A stretch of DNA of 64,000 bases, taken from positions 62,001-126,000 of the forward strand of contig JOGW01000005.1 in assembly GCA_000721375.1 (NCBI GenBank), read 5' to 3'. Numbering within the stretch: position 1 is the stretch's first letter; every line of letters starts with the position of its first letter. Positions 31,491 to 40,363 of this stretch are shown one piece after another. The position numbers and the translations under genes were made by a program. Origin of the DNA: Streptomyces sp. NRRL B-3428. Lineage in GTDB: Bacteria; Actinomycetota; Actinomycetes; Streptomycetales; Streptomycetaceae. Below the pieces are notes generated by a model. That model was not told where the DNA came from. It saw only the letters and a list, made by a program, of their open reading frames with translations, and ran no database searches.

Positions 31491-32654
31491 ATGAAATTGC
31501 TGCATACCTCCGACTGGCACCTGGGGCGGGCGTTTCACCGGGTGAATCTGCTCGACGCCCAGGCCGCGTTCATCGACCACCTCGTCGCCGTCGTACGCGA
31601 GGAGCGGGTCGACGCGGTCGCCGTGGCCGGGGACGTGTACGACAGGGCGGTGCCGCCACTGGCCGCCGTGGAACTCTTCGACGCCGCGCTGCACCGGCTC
31701 GCCGACCTCAAGGTGCCGGTCGTGATGATCTCCGGGAACCATGACTCGGCCCGTCGGCTGGGGGTGGGCGCGGGTCTGATCGGCAAGGCGGGCATCCATC
31801 TGCGGACCGCGCCTGCCGAGTGCGGCACCCCCGTCGTGCTCTCGGACGAGCATGGCGATGTCGCCTTCTACGGCCTGCCGTATCTCGAACCGGCGCTCGT
31901 CAAGGACGAGTTCAAGGTGGACAAGCCGGCGCACGAGCCGGTGCTCGCGGCGGCCATGGACCGGGTGCGCGCCGATCTGGCGGTACGGGAAGCGGGCACG
32001 CGTTCCGTGGTGCTCGCGCACGCCTTCGTGACGGGCGGTGAACCGAGCGACAGTGAGCGGGACATCGCCGTCGGCGGTGTGCAGTCCGTGCCGGCGGCGG
32101 TCTTCGACGGCGTGGACTACGTGGCGCTCGGCCATCTGCACGGCTGCCAGACCCTCACCGAGCGGGTGCGCTACTCCGGCTCACCGCTCGCGTACTCCTT
32201 CTCCGAACAGCATCACCGCAAGACGATGTGGCTGGTCGACATCGGCCCGCGCGGTGAGCTCAGCGCCGAGCGGATCGACTGTCCGGTGCCGCGGCCGCTC
32301 GCCCGGATCGAGGGCAGGCTCGACGATCTGCTCGCGGACCCGGCCCTCGAGAAGCTGACCGGGCACTGGGTGGAGGCCATACTCACCGATCCCGTACGGC
32401 CGCAGGAGCCGATGGCGCAGCTCGCCGAGCGGTTCGAGCACATTCTGAGTCTGGTGTTCGCTCCCGAGCGGGCGCCGGGGGAGCCGCAGGTGTCGTACGC
32501 GCAGCGGCTCAAGGACCGCAGCGACGAGGAGATCGCCGAGGACTTCGTGGCGCACGTCCGTGGTGCGGGGCCCGATCCGGCCGAACAGGCCGTGCTGCAG
32601 GGGGCGTTCGACGCCGTACGCGTCGACGACCAGCTGCGTGAGGTGGCCCGGTGA
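31491..32654 (+). CDS. sbcD: Exonuclease SbcD (Mre11-like)
   Basis: Nuclease subunit of 387 residues. Metallophosphatase motifs in order: DWHLGRAFH (7-15), GDVYDRA, SGNHDSARRL, LAHAFVTGG and GHLHGCQ; these coordinate two metals. With SbcC it opens and trims DNA hairpins and protein-blocked ends during replication and repair. The TGA overlaps the sbcC GTG (GTGA). The start is the ATG at MKLLHTSDW; a longer upstream reading is not conserved. Confidence 0.95.
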   Translation: MKLLHTSDWHLGRAFHRVNLLDAQAAFIDHLVAVVREERVDAVAVAGDVYDRAVPPLAAVELFDAALHRLADLKVPVVMISGNHDSARRLGVGAGLIGKAGIHLRTAPAECGTPVVLSDEHGDVAFYGLPYLEPALVKDEFKVDKPAHEPVLAAAMDRVRADLAVREAGTRSVVLAHAFVTGGEPSDSERDIAVGGVQSVPAAVFDGVDYVALGHLHGCQTLTERVRYSGSPLAYSFSEQHHRKTMWLVDIGPRGELSAERIDCPVPRPLARIEGRLDDLLADPALEKLTGHWVEAILTDPVRPQEPMAQLAERFEHILSLVFAPERAPGEPQVSYAQRLKDRSDEEIAEDFVAHVRGAGPDPAEQAVLQGAFDAVRVDDQLREVAR

Positions 32655-35653
32655 GACTCCACACGATGACGGTCACGGCCTTCGGACCCTTCGGCGGTGT
32701 GCAGAAGGTCGACTTCGACGCCCTGTCCGAGGCGGGTCTCTTCCTGCTGCACGGACCGACAGGAGCGGGCAAGACCTCCGTCCTCGACGCGGTGTGCTAC
32801 GCCCTGTACGGCTCCGTGCCCGGCGCCCGGCAGAGCGCGGGGGCGACCCTGCGCAGTGACCATGCGGCGCCCGGAGCCCGTACCGAGGTGGTGCTCGAAC
32901 TGACCGTGGCGGGGCGCCACTTGGAGATCGGCCGACAGCCGCCTTGGGCCAGGCCCAAGAAGCGTGGCACCGGCACCACGATGGAGAAGGCCCAGTCCTG
33001 GCTGCGCGAATACGACGCGGTGGCGGGCGCCTGGAAGGATCTGAGCCGTTCCCACCAGGAGATCGGTGAGGAGATCGGGCAGCTGCTCGGGATGAGCAAG
33101 GAGCAGTTCTGCCAGGTGGTGCTGTTGCCGCAGGGCGACTTCGCGCGCTTCCTGCGGGCGGATGCCGAAGCGCGCGGCAAGCTGCTCGGCAGGCTCTTCG
33201 ACACCCGGCGCTTCGCCGCCGTCGAACAGCACCTCGCCGAGCTGCGACGAGGCACCGAGGCGCAGGTGAAGGCCGCCGACGAGCGGTTGCTCGGTGCGGC
33301 GCAGCGGATGGAGCAGGCGGCCGGGAAGGTGTCCGAACTGCCGCTGCCCCAGCTCGCCGCCGGTGAACCGGGCCTCGCGGAAGGGGTGTTGACCTGGGCG
33401 GCCTGTGCCCGGACGGCCGCGCGCGAGGTACTTGCGGTCGTACGGGTGTCACAGGATGGCGCGCAGCGGGCGCGCGCCGAGGCGCAGGAGCACCTGGATC
33501 TCGTACGGGAGATCGCCCGCCTTCAGCGTCGTCATGCGCAGGCGCAGGAGCGGGCCGCGCGGCTGGCCGGGCGCGCCGACGCGCACCGCGCCGACCAGGA
33601 GCGGATGGAGCGGGCCCGCAAGGCTGCGGCCGTGCTGCCCGCAGTCAAGCTGCGGTCCGCGGCGGACAGTGACCTGCGGCGCGCTGCCGCTCAGGAGACG
33701 CGGGCGCGCGGGACGCTGCCCGACACCTTCGCCGGCGCCGAGGCCGCCGCGCTCGCCACCGCCGCGCGCAAGGCCCACGAGGAGCTGGGCTCGCTGTCCT
33801 CCGCCCGCCGCGCCGAACAGCGCCTGGCTGAAGTCGGCGTCGAGCGAGCCGAGTTGGAGCGCGAGGAGCGCGCCGACGAGGAGTCCTTGCAGGAGGCCGC
33901 GGCATGGCTGGCGAACTGGAATGCCGTACGCCATGAGCACCAGACCCGGATCGACGAGGCGCAGGATGCCGCCACACGCGCGGGGCGCCTCGAGGGGCAG
34001 GTCGGACCGGCGCGCGAGCGACTCGATGCGGCCCGTCGGCGAGACGCGCTCGGCCGCTCCGTAGTCGAAGCGCAGGAAGCAGCCCTCGCGGCACAGCAGC
34101 GGGCCGCGGATGTACGGGAACACTGGCTCGGGCTCAAGGAGCAGCGGCTTCTCGGCATCGCGGCCGAACTCGCGGCGCAGCTCACCGACGGCGATCCGTG
34201 CGCGGTGTGCGGGTCGGTCGAGCACCCCGCTCCCGCGCGCAAGGCCGCAGGTCATGTCGACCGCCAGGCCGAAGAGGCCGCCCTCGCCGCGTATCAGCGG
34301 GCCGATCAGGACCGCACCGAAGCCGAGTCCGCCCTCGCGTCCGTCCGTGAGGCCCTCGCCGCAGCCACCGCTGCGGCCGGGGACGCACCGGCCGATGAAC
34401 TGGCCGCCGAACTCGGCACCTTGGAGCAGGAGTACGCGCAGGTCCGCGAGCTGGCCTCGGCCCAGCTTGCCGTGCGCGAGGCCCTCACACACGCCGAAGA
34501 GGAGCACGGCCGACGGGTCGCCGCCCGCCAGGAAGCCGAGACCCGCGCCGCGTCGCGCACCTCACGACGCGAGAGCCTCCTGCAGGAACAGGCACTGATC
34601 GACGAGGAGTTGACCAAGGCGCGCGGCGGCGCCGACAGTGTCTCCACCCGTGCCTGGCAGCTGCAGCGCCAGGCCGAGCTGCTCACCGAGGCGGCCGACG
34701 CGGCGCGCGCGGCGCAGGAGGCGGCCGAGCGGCTCAAGGAAGCGGACGGGCGGCTCGCGGAAGCGGCGTACGGCGCAGGTTTCGAGACTCCGCAGGCGGC
34801 CGCCGACGCCGCGCTCGACGATTTCGCCCACCGGGAACTGCAACGGCGGCTCGATACCTGGCAGCAGGAGGACCTGGCCGTACGAGCGGTCCTCGCGGAA
34901 CCCGACACCCAGGCGGCCGCGCAGGAGTCCCCGGCCGACCCGGCCGAGGCCGAACGCGCCGCCGACAGCGCGGAGCAAAGACTGCGGCGCACGGTCAGCG
35001 ACCTGGCCGCCGCCGAGGAGCGGTGCCGCGAACTCGACCGGCTCTCCCGTCAGGCCGCGACCGAGGCACGCCAACTGGCGCCGCTGCGTACGGAGTACGA
35101 CCGGGTGGCGCGGCTCGCCACGCTCGCGGCGGGCACCTCGGCCGACAACGAGCGCAAGATGCGCCTGGAGTCCTATGTCCTCGCGGCCCGACTCGAACAG
35201 GTCGCGGCCGCCGCGACGATGCGGCTGCAGCGGATGTCCGCGGGCCGCTACACGCTCGTCCACTCCGACGACCGTGCGGGCCGTGGCGCCCGCAGCGGTC
35301 TCGGACTGCATGTCATCGACGCCTGGACGGGCCGGGAACGCGACACCGCGACGCTCTCCGGAGGCGAGACCTTCTTCGCCTCGCTCGCGCTGGCTCTCGG
35401 GCTCGCGGACGTCGTGACCGACGAGGCGGGCGGTGTCCGACTCGACACCCTCTTCATCGACGAGGGCTTCGGCAGCCTGGACGACCAGACCCTCGACGAG
35501 GTCCTCGACGTTCTGGACTCCTTGCGCGAACGCGACCGCAGCGTGGGCATCGTCAGCCATGTCGCCGATCTGCGCCGCCGCATCCACGCCCAGTTGGAAG
35601 TGGTGAAGGGGCGTGCGGGCTCGGTGGTGCGGCAGCGGGGGTTGCAAAGCTGA
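32651..35653 (+). CDS. sbcC: Exonuclease ATPase SbcC (Rad50-like)
   Basis: SMC-like ATPase of 1000 residues. Walker A GPTGAGKTSVLDAVCYALYG (36-55), long coiled-coil arms rich in Ala, Glu and Arg, a zinc hook CAVC (Cys517, Cys520) at the arm apex, and C-terminal signature LSGGETFFASLALALGLAD with Walker B/D-loop TLFIDEGFGSLDD. Works with SbcD as the hairpin nuclease. GTG start overlaps the sbcD stop. Length is normal for actinobacterial SbcC. Confidence 0.95.
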   Translation: MRLHTMTVTAFGPFGGVQKVDFDALSEAGLFLLHGPTGAGKTSVLDAVCYALYGSVPGARQSAGATLRSDHAAPGARTEVVLELTVAGRHLEIGRQPPWARPKKRGTGTTMEKAQSWLREYDAVAGAWKDLSRSHQEIGEEIGQLLGMSKEQFCQVVLLPQGDFARFLRADAEARGKLLGRLFDTRRFAAVEQHLAELRRGTEAQVKAADERLLGAAQRMEQAAGKVSELPLPQLAAGEPGLAEGVLTWAACARTAAREVLAVVRVSQDGAQRARAEAQEHLDLVREIARLQRRHAQAQERAARLAGRADAHRADQERMERARKAAAVLPAVKLRSAADSDLRRAAAQETRARGTLPDTFAGAEAAALATAARKAHEELGSLSSARRAEQRLAEVGVERAELEREERADEESLQEAAAWLANWNAVRHEHQTRIDEAQDAATRAGRLEGQVGPARERLDAARRRDALGRSVVEAQEAALAAQQRAADVREHWLGLKEQRLLGIAAELAAQLTDGDPCAVCGSVEHPAPARKAAGHVDRQAEEAALAAYQRADQDRTEAESALASVREALAAATAAAGDAPADELAAELGTLEQEYAQVRELASAQLAVREALTHAEEEHGRRVAARQEAETRAASRTSRRESLLQEQALIDEELTKARGGADSVSTRAWQLQRQAELLTEAADAARAAQEAAERLKEADGRLAEAAYGAGFETPQAAADAALDDFAHRELQRRLDTWQQEDLAVRAVLAEPDTQAAAQESPADPAEAERAADSAEQRLRRTVSDLAAAEERCRELDRLSRQAATEARQLAPLRTEYDRVARLATLAAGTSADNERKMRLESYVLAARLEQVAAAATMRLQRMSAGRYTLVHSDDRAGRGARSGLGLHVIDAWTGRERDTATLSGGETFFASLALALGLADVVTDEAGGVRLDTLFIDEGFGSLDDQTLDEVLDVLDSLRERDRSVGIVSHVADLRRRIHAQLEVVKGRAGSVVRQRGLQS

Positions 35654-35769
35654 CCGCCGGTCGCGCGTACGGCGGACGACCCCGGGTACTCGGCCGCGGC
35701 GCCGCTCACAGAAGGGGCCGCGAAAAGGGCCGCGGCGGCGCGCACCCGATCCGAGGAAGGAAGCCGCCC

Positions 35770-36003
35770 ATGGCCACCAACATGGAGACCGGATCCGTCA
35801 CCGGCACCAAGGACAAGGACTACGACCTGGTCTGGTTCGTGGAGTCCTGCCTGAAGAACGCGCTGCGTCTGGAGACCTACATCCAGGACGCGGAGCGCGA
35901 GAAGGACGAGCCGGTCGTCGAACTGTTCCGCAAGGCGCAGGCCGACAGCCGCAAGGGCGCCGAGATCGGCAAGAAGCTGCTGCGCGAGCGGCTGGCGGGC
36001 TGA
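35770..36003 (+). CDS. Small conserved hypothetical protein, 77 residues
   Basis: Cytosolic, highly charged helical protein (TKDKDYDLVWFVESCLKNALRLETYIQDAEREKDEPVVELFRKAQADSRKGAEIGKKLLRERLAG). ATG with GAGGAAGG. The helical, Lys/Glu-rich sequence looks like a four-helix-bundle fragment; no function is assigned. It lies 116 bp after sbcC and is ended by a short hairpin at 36004-36023. Confidence 0.8.
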   Translation: MATNMETGSVTGTKDKDYDLVWFVESCLKNALRLETYIQDAEREKDEPVVELFRKAQADSRKGAEIGKKLLRERLAG

Positions 36004-36023
36004 GAGCGTCGGACAGGACGCTC
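36004..36023. terminator. Short bidirectional hairpin
   Basis: GAGCGTC / GACGCTC with a 6-nt loop exactly between converging stops at 36003 and 36027. Confidence 0.55.
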
Positions 36024-36026
36024 CCG

Positions 36027-36473
36027 TCAGCGGCTGATCGCCCGGCGCGGCAGCGGTGAGGAGTAGACGACGCTCGTCGTCACCGAGCCGAGGGTGCCGA
36101 TCTTTCCGGAGACCTCCTCGAGGTGGCTCATCGAGCGGGCGGCGACCTTGAGCACGAAGCAGTCGTCGCCGGTGACGTGATGCGCCTCGAGGATCTCCGG
36201 GGTCACCTCGACCAGATCGTGGAACGGCTTGTAGTTGCCGTTGGGATAGCGCAGCCGGACGAATGCCAGGATCGGCAGGCCCAGTTCCTCGGGGACCACC
36301 ACGGCCGCGTACCCCTTGATGATCCCTGCCTCCTCCAGGCGGCGGACCCGCTCCGTCACCGCGCTCGATGACATGGAGACGGTGCGGGCGAGCTCCGCGA
36401 AACTGGCGCGTCCGTCCCGCTGCAGGGCGTCGAGGATCAGCCAGTCGGTGGCGTCGGGGGAATAGCCGGTCAT
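36027..36473 (-). CDS. Lrp/AsnC family regulator, first
   Basis: Feast-famine regulator of 148 residues: N-terminal HTH (LILDALQRDGRASFAELARTVSMSSSAVTERVRRLEEAGIIKGY) and C-terminal RAM effector domain (ILAFVRLRYPNGNYKPFHDLVEVTPEILEAHHVTGDDCFVLKVAARS). It is divergent from the rhodanese gene with 94 bp between, a typical target arrangement. Effector is unknown; amino acids are usual for the family. Confidence 0.92.
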   Translation of the reverse strand: MTGYSPDATDWLILDALQRDGRASFAELARTVSMSSSAVTERVRRLEEAGIIKGYAAVVVPEELGLPILAFVRLRYPNGNYKPFHDLVEVTPEILEAHHVTGDDCFVLKVAARSMSHLEEVSGKIGTLGSVTTSVVYSSPLPRRAISR

Positions 36474-36567
36474 GTTGCAGGGATAGCAGGGGATTCACCG
36501 GCTGATCAAGATGTACGCCGGGGAAATTCGCTGTTCCGTACATGATCACCGGCCGTAGATTATGGGC

Positions 36568-37056
36568 ATGACGACAACACAGACCGCCGTGACCAGCGAA
36601 AACCCCGTCCTGCGAGTGGCCCCGGCCTCGCCGGCCGCCGCCGCTGCCTACTTCTCCGCCTCGCTCGCCTTCCACGCCGATGTCTCCGATGTCGCGGCTG
36701 CCCTGGCCGCCGAGGGCGACCCCGGCTTCGTGGTCATCGACACGCGCTCCACCGCGTCCTGGGACCAGGGCCACATACCCCAGGCGATCCACCTGCCGAC
36801 CGCGCTGATCCCCGAGCAGGCCGAGCAGCTGCTCGACAAGTCCGTCCCCGTGGTCACGTACTGCTGGGGCCCGGGCTGCAACGGCGCGACCCGTGCGGCG
36901 CTCGCGCTCGCCCAACTCGGCTTCCAGGTCAAGGAGATGCTGGGCGGCTTCGAGTACTGGGCGCGTGAGGGTTTCGCGTACGAGACCTGGGAGGGGTCCG
37001 CCCAGCGTGACGCCGACCCGCTGACCGCGCCCGTCGAGGGTGACTGCGGCTGCTGA
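36568..37056 (+). CDS. Single-domain rhodanese-like protein
   Basis: Sulfurtransferase-like protein of 162 residues. One rhodanese domain (VIDTRSTASWDQGHIPQAIHLP) with active Cys in VTYCWGPGCNGATRAAL and a second nearby Cys; the C-terminus ends GDCGC. Probably handles sulfur transfer or redox. A TAGATT -10 ends 6 bp before this ATG, so it is likely leaderless; an ATG two codons upstream is possible. Divergent Lrp gene may regulate it. A hairpin terminator follows. Confidence 0.85.
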   Translation: MTTTQTAVTSENPVLRVAPASPAAAAAYFSASLAFHADVSDVAAALAAEGDPGFVVIDTRSTASWDQGHIPQAIHLPTALIPEQAEQLLDKSVPVVTYCWGPGCNGATRAALALAQLGFQVKEMLGGFEYWAREGFAYETWEGSAQRDADPLTAPVEGDCGC

Positions 37057-37068
37057 GCGAGGGCGGCG

Positions 37069-37094
37069 GTGCCGTCGGGCGCGACCGACGGCAC
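37069..37094 (+). terminator. Terminator after the rhodanese gene
   Basis: Perfect 10-bp stem GTGCCGTCGG / CCGACGGCAC, 6-nt loop, followed by TAATCGATT. Confidence 0.75.
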
Positions 37095-37139
37095 TAATCG
37101 ATTGTGTGGCGGCCGGGAGTCCCGGCATCATCATCCGTC

Positions 37140-37985
37140 ATGCCTCAACTCCCGCACCCGACAACGGAACAGCTCCGCCGTGACCCGCTCCCGCTGCGCG
37201 GGCGCACCGCGCTGGTGACCGGAGCGAGCCGGCGCGGCGGCATCGGCTATGCCGTGGCCCGCAGACTCGCCGCGTACGGCGCGAGCGTATATCTGCATCA
37301 CCACGTGCCGCATGACGACGCGATGCCCTGGGGCGGTGACAGCCCGCAGGCCGTCGCCGCCGGCGTACGTGAGGCGCTCGGCGACCCCAGTGCCGTGGTC
37401 GCCGAAGGACCCGCCGATCTGTCCGACCCCGCCGCCCCCGCCAAGCTGATCGAGTCCGCCGCGGCGGCGCTCGGCGGCCGGCTCGACATCCTCGTCGCCA
37501 ACCACGCGCTCAGCGGGGACGACGGCCGGCTGGACGCGATCGATGCCACGATGCTCGACCGCCACTGGGCCGTGGACGCCCGCTCGGTGGTCCTTCTCGT
37601 CCAGGCCTACGCGCGGCTGCGGTCTGCGCTGCCTCGACCCGCCCCCGGTGGACGGGTGATGATGATGACCTCCGGGCAGGACCAGGGCGGCGGTATGCCG
37701 GAGGAGATCGCCTATTCCCTGCAGAAGGGCGCCCTCGCTTCGGCGACCCGCACTCTTGCGACAGTGCTCGCTGAGCACCGCGTCACCGTGAACACCGTCA
37801 ACCCCGGCCCGGTGGACACCGATTACCTCAAGGGCGAGGTCTACGACGAGATCGCCGGTCTCTTCCCCGCCGGACGCTGGGGCATGCCGGACGATCCGGC
37901 GCGACTGATCGCCTGGCTGGCCACCGACGAGGCCGAGTGGATCACCGGCAACGTGATCGACTCGGAGGGCGGCTTCCGCAGATGA
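37140..37985 (+). CDS. SDR family oxidoreductase
   Basis: Short-chain dehydrogenase/reductase of 281 residues. Cofactor loop is TGASRRGGIGYAVARRLA (residues 28-45); the expected NAG motif appears as VANHALSG, and the active-site Tyr-Lys is IAYSLQKGAL with the upstream Ser in MMTSGQDQ. C-terminal NTVNPGPVDTDYL fits classical SDRs, and GNVIDSEGGFRR ends it as in FabG-like enzymes. The pattern resembles a sub-group close to FabG used in antibiotic or polyol metabolism; substrate unknown. No ribosome site before the ATG, so possibly leaderless. Monocistronic. Confidence 0.88.
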   Translation: MPQLPHPTTEQLRRDPLPLRGRTALVTGASRRGGIGYAVARRLAAYGASVYLHHHVPHDDAMPWGGDSPQAVAAGVREALGDPSAVVAEGPADLSDPAAPAKLIESAAAALGGRLDILVANHALSGDDGRLDAIDATMLDRHWAVDARSVVLLVQAYARLRSALPRPAPGGRVMMMTSGQDQGGGMPEEIAYSLQKGALASATRTLATVLAEHRVTVNTVNPGPVDTDYLKGEVYDEIAGLFPAGRWGMPDDPARLIAWLATDEAEWITGNVIDSEGGFRR

Positions 37986-38037
37986 CGCGAGCGGGTGGGG
38001 GCGCCGCGACCACCGCGGCGCCCCTACCGCGTACCTC

Positions 38038-39723
38038 TCAAAGCCGCGAAAGCTCCTCCACCAGATCGTCGAGACCCAGCGAACCCTGCGACAGTGCCGC
38101 CATGTGCCAGGCCTTCGCGTCGAAGGAATCGCCGTGCGCCCGGCGGGCGTTGGCGCGGCCGAGCAGCCAGGCGCGCTCGCCCAGCTTGTAGCCGATCGCC
38201 TGGCCCGGCGTGGACAGATAGCGGATCAGCTCGCTCTGTACGAAGTCCGCGGGACGGCTGGAGTGTGCCGCGAAGAACTCATGCGCCAGATCCGGCGTCC
38301 AGCGCTCACCCGGGTGGAACGGCGAGTCCGCCGGGATGTCCAGCTCCAGGTGCATACCGATGTCGATGATCACGCGGACCGCGCGCATCATCTGCGCGTC
38401 GAGATAGCCGAGCCGCTCCTCGGCGTCACGCAGGAAGCCCAGCTCGTCCATCAGACGCTCCGCATAGAGCGCCCAGCCCTCGGCGTTGGCGCTGACCATG
38501 CCGACGGAGGCCTGGTAGCGCGAGAGGTTGTCCGCGACGTGTACCCACTGCGCGAGCTGCAGATGGTGGCCGGGCACGCCCTCGTGGTACCAGGTCGACA
38601 CCAGGTCGTAGACGGGGAAGCGGGTCTGGCCCATGGTCGGCAGCCAGGTGCGGCCCGGGCGTGAGAAGTCCTCGGAGGGCGAGGTGTAGTAGGGCGCGGC
38701 GGCGCCGCCGGGCGGGGCGATCCGGGACTCCACCTTCCGTACCCGCTCGGCCAGTTCGAAGTGGGTGCCGTCCAGTGCCTCGATGGCCTCGTCCATGACC
38801 TGCTGCAGCCAGCCGCGGACCTCGTCCACGCCCTCGATGTGCCGGCCGTGCTCGTCGAGGTGGGCAAGTGCCACCCAGGGGGTCGCGGCGCCGGGGAGGA
38901 TCTTCTCCGCCTCGATGCGCATCTCGCCGAGGATGCGGTGGAATTCGGCCCAGCCGTACGCGTAGGCCTCGTCCAGATCGAGATCCGTGCCGTTGTAGTA
39001 ACGCGACCAGCGCGCATAGCGCTCGCGGCCCACGGTGTCGGGCGCACCCTCGATCGCGGGCGTGTAGACATCCCGCAGCCAGTCGCGCAGTTCGGCCACG
39101 CAAGACGTCGCGAGCCGCCCGGCCTCGTCGAGCTCGGGGCGCAGCGCGGCGGGCGCCGGGTCGGTGAACTCCTCGAACCAGCCCCGGTCCGTGCCCACCC
39201 ACTCGGTGAGCTGCTCGATGAAGGTGGCGGTGGCGCGCGGCCCCGCGTACACCTTCTTCTCCAGGCCCAGCGCGAGGGACTCCCGGTATCCGGCGTAGGC
39301 GGCCGGGAGCGCGCGCAGCCGCGCGGCGACCGCGCGCCAGTCGTCCTCGGTGTCCACCGGCATCAACGTGAACACGTCGTGCACTTCATGCGCCGGCGAA
39401 ATGATGTTGCTGATCGCGCACAGCGGCTCGTCCGCGTCGATCACCGCGAGCTGAGCGGTCAGCCGCTCGCGCAACAGCCGCCCGCAGCGCCGCTCGTGCT
39501 CGCTGTCCGCACCCGGAACCTGCTCGGCGGCATCCAGGCGGCGCAGCGTGGTGCGCGCGAGATCGGCGAGCTGCCGGGTGCCCTCGGGGGACAGGTCCGG
39601 TAGCCGGGTCGAGCTGGCGGCGTCGCCGAGATACGTACCGGTGATCGGGTCGAGGGCGATCAGGTCGTCGACATAGGCATCGGCAACCTGACGGGGGAGG
39701 AGGGTGTGTGCGGTGTCTGACAT
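38038..39723 (-). CDS. DUF885 family protein (putative metallopeptidase-like)
   Basis: Cytosolic protein of 561 residues of the DUF885 family. The conserved motif HEGVPGHHLQLAQ near residue 395 resembles the HExxH zinc motif; FVQSELIRYLSTPGQAIGYKLGERAWLLGRANARRAHG near the C-terminus is another hallmark. Often described as a peptidase-like protein, but activity is not proven for most members. No signal peptide. The start at MSDTAHT is chosen because a further upstream start has no site. Monocistronic and leftward. Confidence 0.88.
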   Translation of the reverse strand: MSDTAHTLLPRQVADAYVDDLIALDPITGTYLGDAASSTRLPDLSPEGTRQLADLARTTLRRLDAAEQVPGADSEHERRCGRLLRERLTAQLAVIDADEPLCAISNIISPAHEVHDVFTLMPVDTEDDWRAVAARLRALPAAYAGYRESLALGLEKKVYAGPRATATFIEQLTEWVGTDRGWFEEFTDPAPAALRPELDEAGRLATSCVAELRDWLRDVYTPAIEGAPDTVGRERYARWSRYYNGTDLDLDEAYAYGWAEFHRILGEMRIEAEKILPGAATPWVALAHLDEHGRHIEGVDEVRGWLQQVMDEAIEALDGTHFELAERVRKVESRIAPPGGAAAPYYTSPSEDFSRPGRTWLPTMGQTRFPVYDLVSTWYHEGVPGHHLQLAQWVHVADNLSRYQASVGMVSANAEGWALYAERLMDELGFLRDAEERLGYLDAQMMRAVRVIIDIGMHLELDIPADSPFHPGERWTPDLAHEFFAAHSSRPADFVQSELIRYLSTPGQAIGYKLGERAWLLGRANARRAHGDSFDAKAWHMAALSQGSLGLDDLVEELSRL

Positions 39724-39824
39724 GCGGACATCTTCATACGGCCGACCGGCGGAAGTCATCGGATTCCGCTCTCGGCTTTCCGGCTGGACCGGGCGGAATC
39801 AGGTACTTAGTGCGCGGGAAACGG

Positions 39825-40304
39825 TCAGTTGGCGACAGGCGGCAGCAGCGGGCCGCAGTCCCACTGCTGGAAGATCAACCGCGTCTCGACCCGCGCCACC
39901 TCACGCCGCGATGTGAACTCGTCGAGTACCAGGCGCTGGAGATCCGCCGTGTCGCTCACCGCCACATGCACCAGGTAGTCGTCGGGCCCTGTCAGATGGA
40001 AGACGGCACGCGACTCGGGCAGCGCCCGGATCCGGTCCACGAAGGGGCCGACCAGCTCCCGCCGGTGCGGCCGCACCTGGACCATGAGGAGGGCCTGCAG
40101 CCCGCGCCCCAGCTTCGCCGGGTCCAGACGCAGCTGATGCCCGAGGATCACACCCGCCCGGCGCAGCCGCGCCACCCGGTCGAGGCAGGTGGAGGCGGCC
40201 ACCCCGACCTCGGCCGCGAGGTCGCGGTAGGTGGTCCGTGCGTCGTTCTGCAGCAGACGCAAAATGTCCAGATCGATCGGATCCAGTACGACGGAGTCGT
40301 TCAT
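39825..40304 (-). CDS. Lrp/AsnC family regulator, second
   Basis: Feast-famine regulator of 159 residues: HTH (DLDILRLLQNDARTTYRDLAAEVGVAASTCLDRVARLRRAGVILGHQ) and RAM domain (QALLMVQVRPHRRELVGPFVDRIRALPESRAVFHLTGPDDYLVHVAV). Divergent from the PLP enzyme gene with 59 bp between, so it probably controls it, as often seen for Lrp regulators beside amino-acid lyases. Confidence 0.92.
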   Translation of the reverse strand: MNDSVVLDPIDLDILRLLQNDARTTYRDLAAEVGVAASTCLDRVARLRRAGVILGHQLRLDPAKLGRGLQALLMVQVRPHRRELVGPFVDRIRALPESRAVFHLTGPDDYLVHVAVSDTADLQRLVLDEFTSRREVARVETRLIFQQWDCGPLLPPVAN

Positions 40305-40363
40305 CGGCCGAACGTAACACGGGATTTCCCGGCTGATTCCGGTGCGGTGTTCAGAATCCGCGT